The translations under genes were made by a program, and so were the position numbers. The notes below the pieces were generated by a model, which had not been told where the DNA came from, ran no database searches, and worked only from the letters and a program-made list of their open reading frames with translations. From Prevotella sp. UBA3675 (GTDB taxonomy: Bacteria; Bacteroidota; Bacteroidia; Bacteroidales; Bacteroidaceae): a stretch of DNA of 12,353 nt. Below, piece by piece: positions 7,693 to 12,353 of the stretch. Numbering within the stretch: position 1 is the stretch's first letter; every line of letters begins with the position of its first letter. The stretch covers positions 39,203 through 51,555 of the forward strand of contig DFJI01000022.1 in the NCBI GenBank assembly GCA_002372235.1. The letters are read 5' to 3'.

Positions 7693-10257
7693 TTACTTAT
7701 TATGTTTCACTTCAACACCGGTAACGTTGAATACACGACCATTGCGAACGATGATGATATGTCCGTTCTGCAAGTACTTCCCGTCAGCAGTACTTTCTGA
7801 TTTGACTGAACTAACAGCCGTCGGTTTGTTCTCGGGCGATATCTTAATGCTCTGAATATAAGCGTTGGCCTTTGAAGATGGGGCTCTCCTGGCTGATGGT
7901 GACGATGATGCGTGCAGATAGATAACGACGTGTGTAGGAACTGTAACGTTGTAAGTTACTTTTGCCCAGCCAAACGATTCCTGCGTGATGCTGACGGCAC
8001 CCTGGCCATTGATCATAATGTTCAGTGTATAGCCGGGAACAGTCATACAGTTGACCAGAATCTCGCCCTTACCAGCAGGAATGTCGAATACCAGCGAACC
8101 TGGCAGCATGCTCATCCATGCGCTGGAACCAGGAATGAGTGTTTCCAAAGCTGTTGCCACCTGTTCGTCGGTCAGCGTCGTTGAAATTTCCAACTGTCCT
8201 GTTTCCTCGTTGTAGGTGTCATTGCCCGAGCTGCTGAATACAACGACATCGTTGTCATTAGGGTCAGTCATATTGAACTCGATGGTCGTATCCTCATCGC
8301 TTGACACCGTCACAGGCACCTTTCCGATCTCAACAATTTTCGAAATCACCGTGTTTGCTTCGTCATCGAAGAAAGTTTTTTTAGACATGTCGAAGTGTAC
8401 GCCTGGAGTCAGTATTTGAATACCCTCATCGGCAATCAGGAATTCATCACCACACACTATGCCAGCGTAGGCGTTGGTTCCCGAAGCTTCACCATAGACG
8501 TGGCTTTGCTTAGAAACGGTGAGGCTTCCGAGTTTCATGCCGACCACCGAGCCTATTGCTGTTACGTCGCACTCATGAATCTTGACGGCATTAGCCTGAA
8601 CGGCTATCGACTGGGTAGTCTCGTTGGCTGTCAGTGTAAGTATGCCATCCTTGCTGTCGCTCTTGAAGATAAGTGCTCCCATTGTGGAGACGATACATCC
8701 GTCGGCATTGCTGATGGTACATTCACCAATAGGATTGATGGTGAGCGGCTCTTTACTGTGATTCCAAATGACATGTTGCCTGACGTTTGCGTCACCAATG
8801 CCAGAGGCATCTACCACCCAGTTGTTCAGGTTCAGCGTGCGATTCTGCTTGTTGAAGGTCACCTTCTTTGAACCGTCGCCAAGAATGTCGTCGGCATTGA
8901 GACTGCTTACCTCTATGCCCATTACCTGCAGACCGATGGTAGCAACGTGCAGCATATAAGAGGCAACGGCCCCCTCGAAGGTCTCGGTGGGTGAGGATTC
9001 ACAGAAGATGTAGGCATCGCCTACGCCCTTTATAGTCACCTCTCCGGTAGTCTCGTTTACTTCGGCCACATTTGTGGCATTGCTGTACCACTTGTTTATT
9101 GGCACATTGTTGGTGTTGATCAGTGTAGGTGGTGTGAAAGGCACATTCGGCTCACCGTAGGCTATAGTCTCACTGAACGAGAGCTCAGGAGTGTGTTTCT
9201 TTACGTTGACCGTGTAGAAGCCCGTAGCAGCATAATGCTCGTCTGTCTCGTTGACATAGGCGAATATGCGTGTGGTGCCTTTGGAGAGGAATTGCACATT
9301 ACCCGTCTGCTCATCGACCGAAGCCACCAGTGGGTTCTCAGATTGCCAGCGGTCGATGGTGAGCTTCTGTACATTGGGCAAGGCTGTCATTGACTCGCCC
9401 ACGAAGCCAGTGACTTCGGTTTGATAGAAGTTCACATAGACGTTCTGTTTAGGAGCCTCCACGCTGAGCTCGTATTCGGCAGAGACAGACGTCCAGTTGG
9501 TATTGCCTGGCCAGGTGGCACGGATGGTGGTCTTACCATACGATACAGGGGTAACGCCTCTGGCCGTCACCGTTGCCACATTGGGATTAGTTGATTCGAG
9601 CGTACATTCACGTGCATAAATATGCTTGTCCCTGAACTTTGGGAAAACACCTTGCTCCAGATATACTTCTTTGATAGCAATCACCAGTTCGGGGTAATCG
9701 AAAGAATATCCATGGTCGGGGTTGCCGTCCCATATCAGCCTTGATGATGTGATAGGCTCGTTGCCCACGATGTAATATGCCTCAGGCGCCCCCATTATAA
9801 CGGTATAATGAATGATGTGATGGGTTGTGACACCTGTAGTGGAGCCTTCACCATTGCCTCCTGCACTACCGTCACCGCCGACACCACCACCGCTACCGCC
9901 TGAGCTACTGCCGCTTTCATCACCGTTGAACATTGTTTCGTCGTATTCCACGGTAGCCGATCCTATGCCCACGATGAGCACTGCGGTGTAGCCGTTCTGA
10001 TTGTACGTGCGCACCACATTTTCATTGGTGGAGGTAAGATTTTTCACCCAACTCTTAGTGTTGGTGGCCTGACCGAAGTCGCCTACATTGACCGTTGCCT
10101 CTATTTCAAGGTCTTCGCGATGGATTGACTGTCCTGGAAACAAGTCGGGCGTAAAGTTCTGCGCACCTACATTCAGTGGCAGCATGGCTGCTGTTGATAG
10201 CAGTAAGCTTATCAGCCAACTAAAGGAAAATGTTCTTGTTTTCATCATAGCGATCAT
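7693..10257 (-). CDS. Large secreted surface protein with Ig-like (BIG2-type) repeats, Gly-rich linker and beta-helix-like region
   Basis: Exported protein of unknown function with 854 codons from ATG 10257; ATG 10248 or 10245 (MKTRTFSFSWLISLLL) are equally good starts for the signal peptide, which ends near VGA-Q at residue 32. A Gly/Ser linker covers about 113-140. Three or four Ig-like/BIG2-type modules can be read. The first may lie at 68-106. Clearer ones have the 'STNPNVATV', 'SENPLVASVDEQTG' and 'SNATNVAEVNETTG' cores near residues 222, 306 and 391. Residues 442-645 begin VMGIEVSSLNADDILGDG and continue with short beta-strand repeats suggesting a right-handed beta-helix. Residues 646-806 are another beta-rich domain with a low-complexity ASSSPSARRAPSS segment at 783-795. 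The end, DGKYLQNGHIIIVRNGRVFNVTG (825-847), resembles a degenerate sorting tail of type IX secretion. No catalytic motif is visible. Adhesion or binding is a guess. It lies 26 nt after the small ORF, so probably shares its promoter. Confidence 0.85.
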   Translation of the reverse strand: MIAMMKTRTFSFSWLISLLLSTAAMLPLNVGAQNFTPDLFPGQSIHREDLEIEATVNVGDFGQATNTKSWVKNLTSTNENVVRTYNQNGYTAVLIVGIGSATVEYDETMFNGDESGSSSGGSGGGVGGDGSAGGNGEGSTTGVTTHHIIHYTVIMGAPEAYYIVGNEPITSSRLIWDGNPDHGYSFDYPELVIAIKEVYLEQGVFPKFRDKHIYARECTLESTNPNVATVTARGVTPVSYGKTTIRATWPGNTNWTSVSAEYELSVEAPKQNVYVNFYQTEVTGFVGESMTALPNVQKLTIDRWQSENPLVASVDEQTGNVQFLSKGTTRIFAYVNETDEHYAATGFYTVNVKKHTPELSFSETIAYGEPNVPFTPPTLINTNNVPINKWYSNATNVAEVNETTGEVTIKGVGDAYIFCESSPTETFEGAVASYMLHVATIGLQVMGIEVSSLNADDILGDGSKKVTFNKQNRTLNLNNWVVDASGIGDANVRQHVIWNHSKEPLTINPIGECTISNADGCIVSTMGALIFKSDSKDGILTLTANETTQSIAVQANAVKIHECDVTAIGSVVGMKLGSLTVSKQSHVYGEASGTNAYAGIVCGDEFLIADEGIQILTPGVHFDMSKKTFFDDEANTVISKIVEIGKVPVTVSSDEDTTIEFNMTDPNDNDVVVFSSSGNDTYNEETGQLEISTTLTDEQVATALETLIPGSSAWMSMLPGSLVFDIPAGKGEILVNCMTVPGYTLNIMINGQGAVSITQESFGWAKVTYNVTVPTHVVIYLHASSSPSARRAPSSKANAYIQSIKISPENKPTAVSSVKSESTADGKYLQNGHIIIVRNGRVFNVTGVEVKHNK

Positions 10258-10283
10258 TAATTTGAGTTTGACAATAACTTTAT

Positions 10284-10445
10284 TTAGCCTTCTCTTTTTT
10301 CTGATTTTTCTTTCATATACTTCGCCACTGCTTCTTCAATGCGACTGTCAAGACCTTGACCCAGGATGTTCTCCATCTTGAGTAACTCGTCCAGATATTT
10401 GCGGGCATAATCAGTGGCTGCTTCTTGGTATTTTGTCTTTGCCAT
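10284..10445 (-). CDS. Small hypothetical protein, 53 aa, helical
   Basis: Hydrophilic small ORF starting MAKTKYQEAATDYARKYLDE and ending KEKSEKREG. It has no signal peptide or membrane segment, and its Lys/Glu-rich heptad-like spacing suggests one or two amphipathic helices. I do not recognise a family. The start at 10445 is preferred. It lies about 20 nt downstream of the inferred transcription start set by the TACATTTG box at 10472-10479. The longer reading from ATG 10529 would have to run through that box and through the direct repeats. The leader TATACAATATTACT before the ATG is A/T-rich, as usual in Bacteroidetes. The stop codon is 26 nt before the surface-protein gene. Plausible roles are a cytosolic partner or regulator, or simply a leader ORF for that gene, but nothing in the sequence decides this. 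Confidence 0.6.
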   Translation of the reverse strand: MAKTKYQEAATDYARKYLDELLKMENILGQGLDSRIEEAVAKYMKEKSEKREG

Positions 10446-10471
10446 AGTAATATTGTATAATCTTCCTGCTG

Positions 10472-10479
10472 CAAATGTA
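10472..10479 (-). promoter_or_regulatory. Bacteroidetes-type -7 box (TAnnTTTG) of the small ORF / surface-protein operon
   Basis: Minus-strand TACATTTG matches the Bacteroidetes housekeeping -7 consensus TAnnTTTG exactly. It lies 26 nt upstream of the ATG at 10445, placing transcription start near 10465. At the expected -33 position (19-21 nt further upstream) the sequence is CACAAAAAG with no TTG. A weak -33 element fits a promoter that needs an activator bound just upstream. Confidence 0.6.
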
Positions 10480-10501
10480 CGATTGAATGGCACTTTTTGT
10501 G

Positions 10502-10534
10502 TTATCATTTCGTCAAATAGTCTTATCATTTCGT
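10502..10534 (-). promoter_or_regulatory. Pair of 12-bp direct repeats 21 bp apart, candidate activator operator
   Basis: The minus strand contains ACGAAATGATAA twice, at 10534-10523 and 10513-10502, exactly 21 bp start to start. Identity continues patchily, 16 of 21 positions between the two units. Relative to the inferred start site the copies lie at about -37 to -48 and -58 to -69, abutting the place where a -33 element would be. Direct repeats two helical turns apart next to the core promoter are the classical arrangement for AraC-family activators, and the gene upstream on the same strand encodes an AraC-type regulator. The repeats are seen; the binding protein is inferred. Confidence 0.55.
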
Positions 10535-10547
10535 GCAGTCAGACATG

Positions 10548-10583
10548 AAAAAGCCCCCCAAAACAATGTTTCGGAGAGCTTTT
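10548..10583 (-). terminator. Intrinsic terminator of the TPR/AraC regulator gene
   Basis: On the minus strand AAAAGCTCTCCG (10583-10572) pairs fully with TGGGGGGCTTTT (10560-10549) when G-U pairs are allowed. An inner AAAC/GTTT extends the stem to 16 bp with a 3-nt loop. The 3' arm ends in five U residues (10552-10548). The hairpin lies about 57 nt past the regulator's stop codon and just before the direct repeats. It therefore separates the regulator transcript from the surface-protein operon. Confidence 0.75.
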
Positions 10584-10598
10584 GCCGTGTTTTTTACA

Positions 10599-10635
10599 GA
10601 TAGTGCTGAAGACAATCAGTTGTCTTGCTGACTAT
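10599..10635 (-). other. Second hairpin in the 3' UTR of the regulator gene
   Basis: AAGACAA (10609-10615) and TTGTCTT (10620-10626) are a perfect 7-bp stem with a TCAG loop. Outside a symmetric internal loop of GCTG on both sides, ATAGT (10600-10604) pairs with ACTAT (10631-10635). It lies between the stop codon at 10640 and the terminator hairpin. There is no U-tract directly after it. It may stabilise the mRNA 3' end or be part of a 3'-derived small RNA. Confidence 0.45.
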
Positions 10636-10639
10636 TGCT

Positions 10640-12196
10640 TTACACTTTCGATTCTTTTCTTCGGTCGAGATATTGCGTAGGTGTGATGCCGAATGTTTTT
10701 TTGAAGGCACGGGTGAAGTTGGGCGTGTCGTTGTAGGCACAAAGTGTGGCCACCTCAGAGATGTTCATTTCCGGGTGGGTGTCTAATAGGTAGCGAGCCC
10801 GCCGCATACGGACAGCAGCGATGAAGTCCTGCGGCTTCTCGCCAGTGATGCTATCCAGTCGTTGGCGCAATTGGTAAAGACTCATTCCCATGTGCTCTGC
10901 CAGTCGGTTGGCATCGGGCTGCCCCTTGCGGATGAGCAGGTTGATGCTGTTGATGGTTCGTTCCAGGAACTCGCGGTCGCTCACGTTCAGTTCTGTAGTG
11001 TCATCACGATTGCCCGATAAATTGATGGCATTGTCATAGTGCTCACTCAGCACATTGTATTTCTCACTTAGCTCCTTAAAGTGAGCACTCAGTTCCTCAT
11101 TGATGCGTTGCTGGTGTCTCTGGTGACGCCGCATCAGCAACCAGATGCCTATTGTCAGAGCGGCTAAAGCAATGGCAATAGCTATAGCCCACTGCTTGGC
11201 ACGCCGCTGCTCGTGGTTCTCTATCTGCAGCCAGTCGTTGCCAAACTCAGCATTGTATTTTGCCAGCTTCTCAGCCGACACATTATTATATAGTGAGTCT
11301 TTCAGGGCCTCGAAGCGCTTCAGACAGTGACGCGCCCTGCTGGGGTCATGTTTCCACAAGCACTCATAGAGGCCGCGTAGGGCATGCACTTCGTTGTAGG
11401 GGTCGCCCATTTGCTGGAATATGTCGGCTGCTTCCTGATAATAGAGGGTGGCTTCCTGTTCACGGTCCTGCGAAAGCATCGTCATGCCCATCTTGTTAAG
11501 CGCGATGCCAAGCGAATGACGGTCGGGAGTTTCGCGCAGATAGGGAATCACCTTCCGTAGCGTAGCCTCGGCCTCTTCATACTCATGCAGTCCGATTAGC
11601 ACGGAGGCTTTCTGAGCCAGGCGCACCATCGAGCGCTGCTCATTGCCCATCTGCTTGTCTATCTCGTAGGCACGCTCTATATATGGCAGCGCCTTCTTGT
11701 CGTCACCCTGAGCATGGTACACCTCCGATGCCATTGCCTGCAATACGGCCATACGGCTTGGATTATTGGCCTTTTCTGCCATCTCAATACCCTTCAGTAC
11801 ATACTGCTCTGCCTCCTTTGGCTGGTTGGCACCCATGTAAATGGCGGCCAGTGTGTTCAGGCTTGACGATATCACGTCGGGATCGCCGCTTGTCTGGTCT
11901 ATGGCATAACATTCTTTCGCATAGTGGGCGGCTGACTCATAATCTGACAGGCGGATATTGATAATTGCAAGCAAATTCAAACAGTCAGCTTCCGACTCGG
12001 TACCCTTGGCCAGCGGCAGTGCCTCGCTGGCCACCTTTAGTGCTTCCTTATACTGCTGTACAGCATACAGACTGTCAGCCTGCTCCATCAGCTTGTCGCC
12101 TTTAGCGTTAGCCCATATATCTTTAGGTAGCATAAGTGCAAACAAAGCTACAAGCAAAACAGAGTACTTAAATATTTTCTTAGATAGTCTGCTCAT
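10640..12196 (-). CDS. Membrane-spanning TPR sensor / AraC-family transcriptional regulator
   Basis: One-protein signal transducer: a predicted periplasmic sensor joined through one membrane helix to a cytoplasmic DNA-binding domain. Numbered from ATG 12196 (518 aa), residues 8-31 (FKYSVLLVALFALMLPKDIWANA) form a signal or anchor segment. Residues 34-302 are about seven tetratricopeptide repeats, for example YKEALKVASEALPLA, YESAAHYAKECYAID, PKEAEQYVLKGIEMA and YEEAEATLRKVIPYL. Residues 336-355 are a transmembrane helix followed by RRHQRH and a short coiled coil (360-391). Residues 411-512 are the AraC helix-turn-helix pair (DANRLAEHMGMSLYQLRQRL, then ISEVATLCAYNDTPNFTRAF and a KKTFGITPTQY signature). 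The frame stays open to ATG 12283, but those 29 extra residues are charged and would bury the signal peptide, so 12196 is preferred. No kinase or receiver domain is present, unlike hybrid two-component systems. It is followed by its own terminator and then the direct-repeat promoter it may control. The signal sensed is unknown. Confidence 0.87.
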   Translation of the reverse strand: MSRLSKKIFKYSVLLVALFALMLPKDIWANAKGDKLMEQADSLYAVQQYKEALKVASEALPLAKGTESEADCLNLLAIINIRLSDYESAAHYAKECYAIDQTSGDPDVISSSLNTLAAIYMGANQPKEAEQYVLKGIEMAEKANNPSRMAVLQAMASEVYHAQGDDKKALPYIERAYEIDKQMGNEQRSMVRLAQKASVLIGLHEYEEAEATLRKVIPYLRETPDRHSLGIALNKMGMTMLSQDREQEATLYYQEAADIFQQMGDPYNEVHALRGLYECLWKHDPSRARHCLKRFEALKDSLYNNVSAEKLAKYNAEFGNDWLQIENHEQRRAKQWAIAIAIALAALTIGIWLLMRRHQRHQQRINEELSAHFKELSEKYNVLSEHYDNAINLSGNRDDTTELNVSDREFLERTINSINLLIRKGQPDANRLAEHMGMSLYQLRQRLDSITGEKPQDFIAAVRMRRARYLLDTHPEMNISEVATLCAYNDTPNFTRAFKKTFGITPTQYLDRRKESKV

Positions 12197-12353
12197 TTTT
12201 GCAGTGAGTTCGCACCGCATAGGAGCATTGTTTAGGTCAGTCTCTATTGTTCTTATACACATAAAGGTGCCATTTTTTTTCATAATCCTAAATTCCGTAG
12301 CACTTTAGTTTATTTATTTTTCTAAGTTTCTGAGCAACAAAAAGTTCTTGCTG

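Noticed and set aside
10446..10529. N-terminal extension of the small ORF from ATG 10529
   Set aside because: This stretch contains the TAnnTTTG promoter box and both direct repeats, so it is better read as regulatory DNA upstream of the ATG at 10445.
12197..12283. 29-codon N-terminal extension of the TPR/AraC regulator from ATG 12283
   Set aside because: The extension is charged and would place the hydrophobic signal segment internally; a start at 12196 gives a standard signal peptide behind an A-rich leader. It is not fully excluded, because AGGATT precedes ATG 12283.
12284..12353. AT-rich region upstream of the regulator as a promoter
   Set aside because: No clear TAnnTTTG box with a -33 partner and no copy of the 12-bp direct repeat was found there, so no promoter is called.
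1..12353. CRISPR arrays, tRNA/rRNA genes, insertion sequences, phage or defence genes
   Set aside because: No regularly spaced repeats, tRNA-like folds, transposase or integrase sequences, or recognisable defence proteins were seen on either strand.

Overview
The window looks like chromosome from a Bacteroidales bacterium, most likely a gut or rumen Prevotella/Segatella-type organism. Four things point there. The class I fumarase, NagB and PaaK are of the Bacteroidetes kind. Secreted proteins end in short 'DLNGR..KGIYI'-type tails like type IX secretion sorting signals. One promoter carries a TAnnTTTG -7 box. Start codons lack Shine-Dalgarno sequences and sit behind A-rich leaders. This is judged by reading; no search was run.

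Layout. (1) Positions 1-5047, + strand: the 3' part of a class I fumarate hydratase gene, cut by the window edge. Its last codons overlap the start of a secreted M6-family zinc metalloprotease gene. Then come nagB (glucosamine-6-phosphate deaminase), a 147-nt gap holding a long imperfect palindrome (about 3599-3668), and paaK (phenylacetate-CoA ligase family). (2) Positions 5056-7494, + strand: a secreted S9/dipeptidyl-peptidase-IV-type serine peptidase only 8 nt after paaK, so probably co-transcribed with it. (3) Positions 7495-7692: a convergent gap with a possible 3' remnant of a lost minus-strand gene and a strong minus-strand terminator. (4) Positions 7693-12353, all minus strand. Read in transcription order these are: a membrane-spanning TPR/AraC-type regulator; its 3' UTR with two hairpins, the second an intrinsic terminator; a short promoter region with two perfect 12-bp direct repeats 21 bp apart upstream of a TAnnTTTG box; a 53-codon small ORF; and an 854-aa secreted multidomain surface protein.

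How the parts may work together. The + strand genes are mostly household metabolism (TCA/fumarate respiration, amino-sugar catabolism, aryl-CoA formation) mixed with two exported peptidases that fit a peptide-using lifestyle. The minus-strand block is the most coherent and most interesting unit. A regulator with a periplasmic TPR sensor and a cytoplasmic AraC-type DNA-binding domain lies directly upstream of a promoter whose direct repeats have the spacing expected for an AraC-family activator. That promoter would drive the small ORF and the Ig-like/beta-rich surface protein. This is a proposed local sensor-to-surface-protein circuit; the sequence motifs are seen directly, the regulatory link is inference. 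No tRNA, rRNA, CRISPR array, insertion sequence or phage gene was recognised.
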